A DNA stretch of 51,222 bases from Pediococcus damnosus (GTDB lineage Bacteria > Bacillota > Bacilli > Lactobacillales > Lactobacillaceae): contig NZ_JQBD01000008.1 of the NCBI RefSeq assembly GCF_001437255.1, positions 1-51,222 on the forward strand, in the 5' to 3' direction. Shown in pieces: positions 8,445 to 15,739 of the stretch (its first letter is position 1; the number at the start of each line of letters is the position of its first letter). A program made the translations under genes and the position numbers. The notes below the pieces were generated by a model that saw only the letters and a list, made by a program, of their open reading frames with translations, was not told the DNA's origin and ran no database searches.

Positions 8445-8648
8445 TTACAAGCCACCCAATACCAAGGCAATTCCAAATCCAAGAAATATTACTGCAAAGA
8501 TCAATCCGTACCAAGTTCCAGCTATTGAAAAGGCAGTTGTCCCTTTGTTCGATTTAGTACGTAAGGTTTTAAACCCTTTAACAAACGCATAAAACTGCCA
8601 AATGGCCAATAGCAAGAAAACAACCCCTACTAATTTTTCAAAATTCAT
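8445..8648 (-). CDS. Two-helix small membrane protein (paralogue b)
   Basis: 67 residues from the ATG at 8648, with AGGAGG 9 nt upstream; an earlier ATG abuts the ribosome site and cannot be the start. Same two-helix plan as 7990-8214, with IWQFYAFVKGF at the end of helix 1, a lysine/threonine loop (RTKSNKGTTAF), and helix 2 LIFAVIFLGFGIALVL. Size and plan fit small immunity or stress membrane proteins, but no function can be read. Downstream of the paired unknown proteins at 8709 and 9312 in the same operon. Confidence 0.65.
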   Translation of the reverse strand: MNFEKLVGVVFLLLAIWQFYAFVKGFKTLRTKSNKGTTAFSIAGTWYGLIFAVIFLGFGIALVLGGL

Positions 8649-8708
8649 TATGTTCATCCTCCTAAATATCACATTAATTTTTTGATCTGCTTGTATCTTC
8701 CTAGTTCT

Positions 8709-9272
8709 TTATTTATGAAACGGTGTATCCTTATCTAAAAATTCAAATTCTGTTTCCTTAACCAATGACTTATACCCTAATTTGCTCACCTGTTTCATTA
8801 ATTCATTGTCATCATTACCTTGGAATTGTTTGATATTCATTGGATCTTCGATATGCACACCGGCTACAACATTCGGATGGTCAACTAAATATTTTCCGGC
8901 GTGAACACCAAAGACTCTCCAATAATAATTATCAGCCTTTGTTTGTATATTGATAACTGTTCTGTACCTGGGGCCGTTCGTTGGTAATTGATTCTGGGCA
9001 TAACTTTTATCCAGGAAAATAACCAGCCTTTTCAAATCTTTACTCTTCAAATCAATTTTCAAGTTACCATCCTGCTTAAGTTGAATCCCATTGGCTTCTA
9101 TTGAAACTAGAACACCTTTTTTAAACAGATGCGCAAACATCCCCTGATTAGGAAATGTGTTTTCATTTACCTTTACCGTTTTCACATCCATAACGCGGTT
9201 ATTCAACAATAAAATATTTTCGGGAACTGATCCCCAAGCAGGTGTAGAAAAAGCATTACTTATTTCACTCAT
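8709..9272 (-). CDS. Unrecognised family X, paralogue 1
   Basis: 187 residues from the ATG at 9272 (AGAAGAGAAG before it; the earlier TTG gives ten extra residues). Soluble, mixed alpha-beta, no membrane segment. It shares a strong pattern with 30530-31111 and, more weakly, 9312-9869: FP-x-QG-x-FA near the start, a block ending in a D-x-K or D-x-x-x-V run, then NYYxxVxG-x-x-A and the hallmark DP-x-N-x-KQF followed by a D/N-rich stretch and a final F/Y-E-F. The beta-rich core with a closing helix could be a PH-like or GRAM-like domain, a guess from layout only. No catalytic motif is visible. Confidence 0.6.
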   Translation of the reverse strand: MSEISNAFSTPAWGSVPENILLLNNRVMDVKTVKVNENTFPNQGMFAHLFKKGVLVSIEANGIQLKQDGNLKIDLKSKDLKRLVIFLDKSYAQNQLPTNGPRYRTVINIQTKADNYYWRVFGVHAGKYLVDHPNVVAGVHIEDPMNIKQFQGNDDNELMKQVSKLGYKSLVKETEFEFLDKDTPFHK

Positions 9273-9311
9273 TGTTCTTCTCTTCTTTTCCAGTTTGTCC
9301 AACCAAAATTT

Positions 9312-9869
9312 CTACTGTGTCAGTTGTTCATAGGTTGTTCCTTGAACAACATTTTCGAATTCAGCTCTGTCTATTGCCTCATCAATTCTTGAATTATTTT
9401 TCAAACTAGAGAACTGTTTCAAATTTAATGGATCGGCAATTTTCACATGCCCCAAAATACCATTCGCAATTTGTATCGATAATTCACTAGTTTTTACTAA
9501 AAAATAATAATCCATTTGGTTTGTAGTAAAAATAACCGTGGAATTAAATGTCGGTTGTGGTCCCTGAAAATCAGCATTATACTTTTTCATCAGTCCTACT
9601 TCAACTTCTTTTATATCGGTAAATGCCAACTGGACTTTCTCATCTTTAGAAATTATTTCAATAGCTTTATCAATCTTAACGATCACATTTTGATTGAATT
9701 TCGGAACTAAAAGACGATCTAAAATTACTCTCCCAATTTTATTGCCTTGATCAGGAAACTCTTTTGATCCAATAACGAAGGTACTTTGCATTGGCTTTTC
9801 TTGATTCTGAGCGGGAATGTAATAAACTGGACTTTGCTTAAAAATATTAATATCAGTAAACAATTTCAT
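9312..9869 (-). CDS. Unrecognised family X, paralogue 2
   Basis: 185 residues, start supported by GGGGGAG 5 nt before the ATG. It shares with 8709-9272 and 30530-31111 the EFPDQG segment, YYFLV, and the hallmark ADPLNLKQF near residue 150, but is the most divergent of the three. No signal peptide, membrane helix or catalytic motif. Lies 39 bp upstream of its paralogue in the same operon, a tandem duplication that has since diverged. Function unknown; context is an immunity-type island. Confidence 0.6.
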   Translation of the reverse strand: MKLFTDINIFKQSPVYYIPAQNQEKPMQSTFVIGSKEFPDQGNKIGRVILDRLLVPKFNQNVIVKIDKAIEIISKDEKVQLAFTDIKEVEVGLMKKYNADFQGPQPTFNSTVIFTTNQMDYYFLVKTSELSIQIANGILGHVKIADPLNLKQFSSLKNNSRIDEAIDRAEFENVVQGTTYEQLTQ

Positions 9870-9934
9870 TTTTCTCCCCCGTGTTCTTTTAACGCAATAA
9901 CATGCACATCCTGATGCTTTGTATGGCTACTTAG

Positions 9935-10246
9935 TTAATGAAAAGACATTTCATTAATATATGATCTTCTCTGTGGTACCAACAGTTTAAATGCATTCCA
10001 GTGACATTTAGCAGCCTCTTCTAGGTTGAGCCCCTGAAATCCAATCAAGAAATTGATACGTTGCATATATTGTTCCGCCGAAATCGAAATATTCCTATCA
10101 TTCAATTTTGGATTGTCTAGCGCTTTAATTTCATTTTCAGTTAATTCGACTGCTCGTTTGGTACTATCAGACGATTCTTGAATAATTAACGCTTTTCTGA
10201 AACTAACTAATTCAGCAATAATTCTTTTATTTAGTGAAGTCGTCAT
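9935..10246 (-). CDS. Small immunity-like protein (EntA_Immun-type suspected)
   Basis: 103 residues from the ATG at 10246; a run of seven G followed by AGAAG serves as ribosome site. All helical, no membrane segment. Helix-rich order with SISAEQYMQRINFLIGFQGLNLEEAAKCHWNAFKLL in the second half fits the four-helix-bundle immunity proteins of pediocin-like bacteriocins, as does its 100-residue size. The single cysteine is not informative. It follows another such gene (10322-10585) in the same operon. Identification is by pattern. Confidence 0.5.
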   Translation of the reverse strand: MTTSLNKRIIAELVSFRKALIIQESSDSTKRAVELTENEIKALDNPKLNDRNISISAEQYMQRINFLIGFQGLNLEEAAKCHWNAFKLLVPQRRSYINEMSFH

Positions 10247-10321
10247 CACTTCTCCCCCCCAATTCAGTTACTCAATTAAAACCAGTAATCTCTTTAAAAT
10301 AAATTTCTGTTACTCAAAAAA

Positions 10322-10585
10322 TCAGAAATTAATCATATCTCTTCTCCCGTATCCTAAGTAAAGACGGGAAATCTCAGTGAAAAAAGAGACCGTTTTTGGA
10401 GATAACTTTTCTTTAAAAGACAAGAAAGACAACCCAGATTTAAGCTGAGCTGCAACCGCCTGCTCATTTTTACCTTGGTCAAGTTCCTTTCTCGCTCTTA
10501 AAAATAATTCACGTTCCCTTTCAGGCGTCCCTGAATCCTTAATTAAATTATCCATTTCGCTCCAAATTGCGACTTTCTTCTTCAT
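10322..10585 (-). CDS. Bacteriocin immunity protein, enterocin A type
   Basis: 87 residues from the ATG at 10585, which has GGAGG 7 nt upstream; the extra N-terminal residues of the longer frame overlap the previous gene. The best match in the window to the enterocin A immunity family: REREL-x-x-RARKELDQGKNEQ, then a hydrophobic middle (LKSGLSFLSFKEKLSP), a helix KTVSFFTEISRLY, and a tail ending GRRDMINF, which parallels the aromatic and basic tail of EntA immunity. Known members protect the producer from class IIa bacteriocins by binding the occupied mannose-PTS receptor in the cytoplasm. No precursor peptide was found nearby. Confidence 0.6.
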   Translation of the reverse strand: MKKKVAIWSEMDNLIKDSGTPERERELFLRARKELDQGKNEQAVAAQLKSGLSFLSFKEKLSPKTVSFFTEISRLYLGYGRRDMINF

Positions 10586-10620
10586 ACTAATTCCTCCAAT
10601 TAAAAATAGAAACATTTTGG

Positions 10621-11451
10621 CTATCCAATTGGTAAATAAAATGATCCCAACCATTTAGTAATCTTTATGTTTTTAACATTGGTAGCTTTTTCTCTTATTT
10701 TTTTCTCGATTTCTTCATCGGTATACAACGTCTGTAGTCGATAATAAAAATTTCCATTGCCATCATCAGTCACCAATTGCCAAATACCAACATCAGCAAA
10801 AAGTTGGATATCAAATGGTTTTCTATCAGTATTAATTTCAACATACTTATTAGGTAAATAAGTTCCCTGGTAGTCCTTGGTTTGCATTCTGTAATTCGCA
10901 TCTATTTTTCTAAATTTGCTTGAAGCCCCTAGAATGACCAGCAAAATCAATAACCAAGAAATAAGTAACATCCAAAATAAATTGCTATTCACAAAATTAC
11001 TTAGCATTCCCAACCCCTGCATTGGTGCCAAATGGTTAACTGATATATAAATTATCCTACCTAAGAATAATAAAAATCCGGCAAAAACCCATATTATTTG
11101 TGATAAAGTAGCTCTATCTTTATAGATATTAGCGATTTTTCCGCTAACAATTAGATCACTTTCCCCTTTAGGTAGAACTAAGTGCTCGTCTGTTGTACTG
11201 TAATATTGTACAAAAAAACTTGGCTTTTTTATTTTTAAGTTTTGAATTAATTCAACTCTCGAATTTTTGGATGTCTTTTCCGCAACTAATTCTTTTGAAT
11301 AATTAGTTAGAATATATGATGGAGTTTTATCGAATTCAAAAGAATACATTAGTTTACCAGCATGGGATAATTTCCACCCTTTTTCACTAAAATTATTTAG
11401 CCAGTCCTGTTCGTTTTTCGATCCTTTAATAAAAAATTTAACCTTTTTCAT
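10621..11451 (-). CDS. DUF2812 domain membrane protein
   Basis: 276 residues. The N-terminal 50 residues (KVKFFIKGSKNEQDWLNNFSEKGWKL) match the DUF2812 pattern in which a short strand is followed by E-x-x-WLN-x-x-x-x-KGW. Two membrane helices lie around residues 105-125 and 148-170, and a cytoplasmic C-terminal part repeats the ADVGIWQLV-x-D-x-x-x-x-FYYRLQTLY theme, apparently a second DUF2812-like unit. DUF2812 proteins usually accompany PadR regulators; none is adjacent here. It is the first gene of the minus-strand operon running to 7990. Function unknown, probably a membrane sensor or stress protein. Confidence 0.7.
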   Translation of the reverse strand: MKKVKFFIKGSKNEQDWLNNFSEKGWKLSHAGKLMYSFEFDKTPSYILTNYSKELVAEKTSKNSRVELIQNLKIKKPSFFVQYYSTTDEHLVLPKGESDLIVSGKIANIYKDRATLSQIIWVFAGFLLFLGRIIYISVNHLAPMQGLGMLSNFVNSNLFWMLLISWLLILLVILGASSKFRKIDANYRMQTKDYQGTYLPNKYVEINTDRKPFDIQLFADVGIWQLVTDDGNGNFYYRLQTLYTDEEIEKKIREKATNVKNIKITKWLGSFYLPIG

Positions 11452-11775
11452 TTAAAAATCCCCATATCTTTTAAATTCAAATTTAGTTGCTTACTTTTGT
11501 TTCTTACAAAAAGAAGGCCCTCTCTTCAAAAATCATATTAGCACCATCCACTCAGAAAAACTCAATTCTTTTGTCTGTACTTATAAGACTTGTAAAATAC
11601 CTTCTGTCTCCGCTAATAAGCCTCCTCGCCTTTTAAATCTAGTAGGGCGATTGAAGTTCAATTATATAAAATTAAGCACTGATCTTTTTAAGCAAATGTT
11701 TTTCTCCTAATCCTTCACATCTATATACTATTAACTATAGACAACCACTAATCGTTATTTTAAGGAGGATTTTTT
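11452..11775. other. Divergent intergenic region, 324 bp
   Basis: Holds the plus-strand promoter of the DUF2188 gene (TTCACA at 11714, 16-nt spacer, TATAGA at 11736) with AAGGAGG before its ATG, and presumably the promoter of the minus-strand immunity operon. On the minus strand a good GAGGAGG at about 11627 is not followed by ATG, GTG or TTG at usable spacing, so I call no gene. No structured RNA was convincing. Confidence 0.5.
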
Positions 11776-12225
11776 ATGTCCTGGGACGCACAAGATTACC
11801 CCGCTTCAATGAAGAATATGAAAGAGCTTGAACGGAAAAAGGCCATTGATATCGCTAACGCTTTGCTTGCTGACGGTTATCCCGATGATCGCGTCATTCC
11901 CATTGCCATGAAACAGGCCGAACGCTGGTATGCCGATGCAAGTCCCAAAGAAAAAACAGCATTTAAGAACACACCTAGCCCGACAAAACACGATAACCAT
12001 GATGGCGATAAAAGCCATTCTCGTCTTTTAGATGCCAAGGAAACTGTCTACTACGAAGATAAGCAATGGCAAGTTAAAGCTGAGGGTGGCAAACAACCTA
12101 GTGAAAGTTTTTCCACCAAAGAAGCTGCCATCAAACGAGCTCGTGAAATTGTTAAAAACAAAGATTCAGCCGTTAAAGTTTACAAAAAGGATGGCACCTT
12201 ACAAGATGAAACGCATCCCCAGTAA
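11776..12225 (+). CDS. DUF2188 domain protein
   Basis: 149 residues, soluble, very charged. The N-terminal third (YPASMKNMKELERKKAIDIANALLADG) is the conserved leader of this lactobacillar family, the middle (about 60-95) is a low-complexity K/D/H linker, and the C-terminal 50 residues (WQVKAEGGKQPSESFSTKEAAIKRAREI) form the DUF2188 fold, a small beta-beta-alpha repeat. Such proteins are often stress-induced, but no biochemical role is established. Clear promoter and strong ribosome site. Monocistronic, followed by a large terminator. Confidence 0.85.
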   Translation: MSWDAQDYPASMKNMKELERKKAIDIANALLADGYPDDRVIPIAMKQAERWYADASPKEKTAFKNTPSPTKHDNHDGDKSHSRLLDAKETVYYEDKQWQVKAEGGKQPSESFSTKEAAIKRAREIVKNKDSAVKVYKKDGTLQDETHPQ

Positions 12226-12232
12226 TCTATCC

Positions 12233-12306
12233 AAAAAAATGAACTAATCGATGTGCTCTTGATTACTATCTAGTAATCTTGAACTTCAAAGATTAGTTCA
12301 TTTTTT
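12233..12306. terminator. Bidirectional terminator with an internal hairpin
   Basis: AAAAATGAACTAATC pairs with GATTAGTTCATTTTT, enclosing a second stem GATTACT/AGTAATC. A and T runs on both sides let it serve the plus-strand DUF2188 gene and the convergent patB operon. Confidence 0.8.
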
Positions 12307-13477
12307 ACTTTTGTGTCTTAAATTCTGTAATACCTTTTTTCAATCGGTGTAAGCCATCTTCAACCATCTTGGTTGGGCACGCAATATTCATGCGCAAGAA
12401 GTAACGACCATTACCACGGTAAACCGTCCCTGCTGACAAAAACAGCCCCGTTTGTTCGCGGATAAATGCCGTTAGTTTTTCGGCATCATCAGTAACTTGA
12501 CTCACATCAAACCACAATAAGTACGTGGCATTTTCGGATGCCAATTGAACTTCAGGAAGTTCAGTTGAAACAAACTGATCAACCACTTTTCGATTTTCAA
12601 CCAGTTTAGCTTTTAAGGCATGTAGCCAATCAGCACTTTGCGTATACGCTGCAATGGTCGCCGGAATTGCCAATAGATTGGGCTCGCCCAGTTCATCGTT
12701 ATTGATGCCTCGATTAACTGATTCACGCAAATTTTCGTTGGGTACAATCACCGTCGCCGCATGCAAAGCAGCCACATTAAAGCTCTTGCTTGGTGAAACA
12801 GTCGTAATTGTGTGTTGAATCAAGTCAGCTGGCAATGAAAATAAGGGTGTATACGTTGGCTCACCAAATACTAAATCACCGTGAATCTCATCGCTCAACA
12901 AAACAACATGATGTTTTTTGCATAAAGTACTAATTTGAATCAACTCATCACGTGACCATACCTTACCAATCGGATTATGCGGATTACATAAAATCATCAA
13001 CGTTGTTAGGGACTCCGCCAATTTCTTTTCTAAATCTGCAAAATCAATGGCGTAGCTGTGCGCCTGGCGATCATAAACCAAGTCACTTGATAGCACATGG
13101 CGGCCATTGTTTTCGATGGAATGATAGAAAATATCGTAAACTGGCGCCTGAACGACCACGTTATCACCGACATGACTAATGTGTTGGACAACAGCTGAGA
13201 TTGCAGGTACAATGCCTGTACAATATAGCATCCACTCCGTTTGCGGACGAGCTTGATGTTCCGTTGCATACCAATGGGCCACTGCTTCAAAATAAGCAGC
13301 TTGCGGTTCTTCATAGCCAAATACCCCAAAATCAACTTTTTCACGCATTGCTTTTAGAATTGCGGGGGCCGCTTTAAAGTCCATATCCGCAATCCACATG
13401 GGTAATTCGCCATCTTTTACGTGCCATTTGATGGAATCTGTCCCGCGACGAGAAATTAATTGATCAAACTCACCCAT
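12305..13477 (-). CDS. patB: MalY/PatB family PLP-dependent cystathionine beta-lyase
   Basis: Fold-type I aminotransferase-like enzyme that cleaves C-S bonds of cystathionine or cysteine, giving pyruvate, ammonia and a thiol. The 390 residues begin MGEFDQLISRRGTDSIKW, the standard MalY/PatB opening. Further marks: MWIADMDF, the CNPHNPIGKVWS motif, SDEIHGDLVF, and the PLP lysine in VSPSKSFN near residue 230, with the phosphate-binding arginine in GRYFLRMNIACP near the end. It overlaps the DUF3737 stop codon by one base (TAATG), so translation is coupled, and ends the four-gene operon starting at 15146. The exact physiological substrate is inferred. Confidence 0.9.
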   Translation of the reverse strand: MGEFDQLISRRGTDSIKWHVKDGELPMWIADMDFKAAPAILKAMREKVDFGVFGYEEPQAAYFEAVAHWYATEHQARPQTEWMLYCTGIVPAISAVVQHISHVGDNVVVQAPVYDIFYHSIENNGRHVLSSDLVYDRQAHSYAIDFADLEKKLAESLTTLMILCNPHNPIGKVWSRDELIQISTLCKKHHVVLLSDEIHGDLVFGEPTYTPLFSLPADLIQHTITTVSPSKSFNVAALHAATVIVPNENLRESVNRGINNDELGEPNLLAIPATIAAYTQSADWLHALKAKLVENRKVVDQFVSTELPEVQLASENATYLLWFDVSQVTDDAEKLTAFIREQTGLFLSAGTVYRGNGRYFLRMNIACPTKMVEDGLHRLKKGITEFKTQK

Positions 13478-14343
13478 TATGCTGACCTCTTTTTTGAAAT
13501 TCCTTTATCTGTCACAATTGTTGTTTGATCTGGATTAATTTTGGTGGTATCCAAAATCACCTCGCCAATTGACTGCGCATGAATTTTCCCACTGATCGGA
13601 TTCTTCACACTGGTAATATTAGACTGAATATCAGCATCAATATCACGACAATATTCAAAGGCCAAGTCCGTCTCCAGCAAACGACAATTTTTCATAACTA
13701 AATGATCGATGTAACACAGACCCTGATCACTTTCGATTGTACAATTAACTAACGTCAGATTTTTCGTGTTCCAACCTAAGTATTCACCATTAATTACTGA
13801 ATCATATACAGTGACATTTTCACAGTTCCAAAAAGCATCCTTGCTAACTAAAGTTGAATTATGCACTTCCACATTTTTGGCACCATCAAACGCATAGTTA
13901 CCCATTAAATCCAGATGATCTACATAAATATTGTCACTATTCATCCCAAAATAGTTGCCACGCGCCTGAACGTTTTCAATGCGAATATCAGAACAATTCC
14001 ACAACGTTTCGTCCGCATCGGAAAAGTGATCATTTTTCAGCGCAATGTGATGCGCGCGCCGAAACAACTTCGGAGCCTGTAAGGTACTATTAGTAATCGT
14101 AATATCATCCGTGTACCAAATCCCCGATCGGGACATGGTTTCAAAGATTGTGTGATCGACATTAACATGTTTGCTGTACCACAATGGATATTTCCACTTA
14201 AAAATAGAATCCTTCAATTCAATATTGTGACTCTCTTTTAGTGGTGATTCCCCCTCACCAAACGTGGTGCGCGTAATTACGGCATCCTTTGCGGCAAACA
14301 GGGGTCGTTCGCCTTCAAAATACTGATCTGTATACTCTGTCAT
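13477..14343 (-). CDS. DUF3737 family right-handed beta-helix protein
   Basis: 288 residues from the ATG at 14343 (AAGGAGAG 5 nt upstream); the longer frame to 14367 lies upstream of that ribosome site. The body is a run of roughly 20-residue turns of the type N-x-x-hydrophobic-x-x-[ST]-x-[FL]-x-x-x-x-x-W (SIFKWKYPLWYS, WNCSDIRIENV, FWNCENVTVYDS), the pattern of a parallel beta-helix, and is DUF3737 by these repeats. Function undetermined; in lactobacilli it commonly neighbours patB, as here. No signal peptide, so cytoplasmic. Confidence 0.85.
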   Translation of the reverse strand: MTEYTDQYFEGERPLFAAKDAVITRTTFGEGESPLKESHNIELKDSIFKWKYPLWYSKHVNVDHTIFETMSRSGIWYTDDITITNSTLQAPKLFRRAHHIALKNDHFSDADETLWNCSDIRIENVQARGNYFGMNSDNIYVDHLDLMGNYAFDGAKNVEVHNSTLVSKDAFWNCENVTVYDSVINGEYLGWNTKNLTLVNCTIESDQGLCYIDHLVMKNCRLLETDLAFEYCRDIDADIQSNITSVKNPISGKIHAQSIGEVILDTTKINPDQTTIVTDKGISKKRSA

Positions 14344-14405
14344 TCGTTCTCTCCTTCTTAAACACAAAAAGGCTTAGAAAAAATATCTTCTAAACCTTAA
14401 CTTAA

Positions 14406-14729
14406 TTAATCATCTGCATAAATCTTTTTAGCAAGTCCAAATGCTGACCATGCCTTTGGCCAACCTGCATAAAAGGCCAAATGGGTGATAATTTCGACCA
14501 TTTCATCCTTAGTCACGCCATTTTGTTTGGCAAGCTTCATATGTGATTCCAATTGTGGGAATAATCCCTGGCTCATCAAAGCCGCACAGGTAATCATGCT
14601 ACGATCACGTGCTGATAATTTATCTTCACGAGACCAAACTTCTCCATATAGGACATCATCATTTAATTCAGCAAATTTAGGCGCAAATTCACCTAAATTG
14701 TCACGTCCTGCAGTTTGTTTTTTAGCCAT
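14406..14729 (-). CDS. Carboxymuconolactone decarboxylase family protein
   Basis: 107 residues of the AhpD-like/CMD fold. Visible signature: E-VWSREDKLSARDRSMITCAALMSQG near residue 30-55 and ESHMKLAKQNGVTKDEMVEIITHLAFYAGWP, with the conserved ExxH-like and HxAFYAGWP ends. The CxxC of true AhpD is absent, with only one Cys in ITCAALM, so peroxiredoxin-reductase activity is unlikely. Known relatives decarboxylate gamma-carboxymuconolactone, but most lactobacillar ones are of unknown substrate. Lies 3 bp from the cupin gene, a common pairing. Confidence 0.88.
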   Translation of the reverse strand: MAKKQTAGRDNLGEFAPKFAELNDDVLYGEVWSREDKLSARDRSMITCAALMSQGLFPQLESHMKLAKQNGVTKDEMVEIITHLAFYAGWPKAWSAFGLAKKIYADD

Positions 14730-14732
14730 TTT

Positions 14733-15146
14733 CTAGTCCTCCAATGCGTTATATTCTTTATCAGAAACTGGTTCTAACCATTCTGGTGTTCCCGCCGTGA
14801 TGGCAACATGTGAGAACCAACTGTCTTTAGTAGCACCATGCCAATGTTTCACACCATCGTGAGTCACAACCACATCACCAGGATGTAATTTTTGTGCGGG
14901 TTTACCTTCTTCTTGGTACCAACCTTCGCCGCCGGTCACCAATAAAATTTGATACCCATTATGATGGATATGCCAATTGTTACGACAACCAGGTTCAAAA
15001 GTAACATTGCCAACCCCGACATTAATATCTTTTTCACCAACCAAATTATTTAAATAACTTTGGCCTTGGAAAAATTGCTGAAAGGCCTCATTTTTAGCAC
15101 CGACTGCAAACAAACCGTTTTTTACTGCTTCTTCATTTTTTACCAT
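14733..15146 (-). CDS. Cupin domain protein
   Basis: 137 residues with a single cupin barrel. Motif 1 is CRNNWHIHHNGYQILLVTGGEGWY (metal ligands His, His and Gln/Glu region) near residues 55-78. Motif 2 is HPGDVVVTHDGVKHWHGA near residues 88-105, ending in the usual histidine. TggAGGAATTTTATAATG gives a strong ribosome site. First gene of the operon cupin-CMD-DUF3737-patB. Cupin-CMD pairs are frequently co-induced under electrophile or acid stress and controlled by MerR regulators, matching the promoter geometry upstream. Substrate unknown. Confidence 0.88.
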   Translation of the reverse strand: MVKNEEAVKNGLFAVGAKNEAFQQFFQGQSYLNNLVGEKDINVGVGNVTFEPGCRNNWHIHHNGYQILLVTGGEGWYQEEGKPAQKLHPGDVVVTHDGVKHWHGATKDSWFSHVAITAGTPEWLEPVSDKEYNALED

Positions 15147-15187
15147 TATAAAATTCCTCCAAATTCAATTTTTACTATTCACTAATT

Positions 15188-15218
15188 ATGGTAAACCTTA
15201 GAGTGCACTTTAACGCAA
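15188..15218 (-). promoter_or_regulatory. MerR-type promoter of the cupin-patB operon
   Basis: On the minus strand TTGCGT (15218-15213) and TACCAT (15193-15188) are separated by 19 bp, the long spacer used by MerR activators. The spacer holds the near-palindrome TTAAAGTGCACTCTAA. No merR gene is adjacent, so the regulator would act from elsewhere; the MerR gene at 47760 is one candidate only by presence. Confidence 0.6.
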
Positions 15219-15222
15219 GTAT

Positions 15223-15463
15223 TAAAGGTTGAAAGTATCAAAATCACTTCGATAACTGATGTTAAACGACTTAGCCTACAAAAAATAGTCTAAAATGCCG
15301 TCTTCCAGCAAATTTGGGCTGGAACGTAGTGGGCACGACTTAGAGCCGAAATACACGTCTCTAAGCTCGGCCTTTATCTAAGCGAAACCCGCTAAGATAA
15401 ACGGCACTACTGAGCCCATTTGCTTCCAGACTAAGTCTTATCTTTGCAATCTACACAGCAATA
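15223..15463 (-). repeat. Structured intergenic repeat, copy B
   Basis: Same family as copies A and C, on the minus strand. Hairpins: TTATCTAAGC (15374-15383) with GCTAAGATAA (15391-15400); the long stem with CTTAGAG/CTCTAAG between 15331 and 15372; TTCCAGC (15303-15309) with GCTGGAA (15318-15324). It ends at 15223 with TAAAGGTTG read on the plus strand. Its far end lacks the matching CAACCTTTA and stops where copy C begins, so it is about 22 bases shorter at its 5' end, as if cut by copy C. It lies directly upstream of the MerR-type promoter. Confidence 0.75.
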
Positions 15464-15730
15464 TAAAGGTTGTTATATCAGCGTTACTGAGCATTATTGA
15501 AACATCAAACATTCTTAGTCCGGAGGCGATTGGTCTCAGGGGTGAAATTATCCTTAGCAATTCATCGCTTAGGATAAGGCCGAGTTTGAAGACAAGTGTT
15601 CCTCTTGGCTTCAAATCGTGCCCACCCCGTTCCAGACCGGGTGAGCCGTAGAACGACAGTTAACCTAATTTCGGTGGACTAAACCGTTTAATGGTAGTAA
15701 CTGAAGTCATTTTTGTACTTTCAACCTTTA
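15464..15730 (+). repeat. Structured intergenic repeat, copy C
   Basis: The most complete copy, 267 bp, bounded by TAAAGGTTG (15464-15472) and CAACCTTTA (15722-15730), a perfect 9-bp terminal inverted repeat. Hairpins: TTATCCTTAGC (15548-15558) with GCTTAGGATAA (15567-15577); GGCCGAG-TTTGAAG (15578-15591) with CTTCAAA-TCG-T-GCC (15609-15622). The second stem differs from copies A and B at several positions, and both strands changed together. The third hairpin is less regular here (GTTC/GAAC). No target-site duplication is evident. Confidence 0.75.
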
Positions 15731-15739
15731 GGCAAGTAT

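Noticed and set aside
4250-11775. A hidden class II bacteriocin precursor in the island
   Set aside because: I looked for short frames with a double-glycine leader and ribosome site on both strands and found none; a systematic search would be needed to be sure.
12032-12247. 71-codon frame inside the DUF2188 gene
   Set aside because: Out-of-frame shadow of a well-supported gene.
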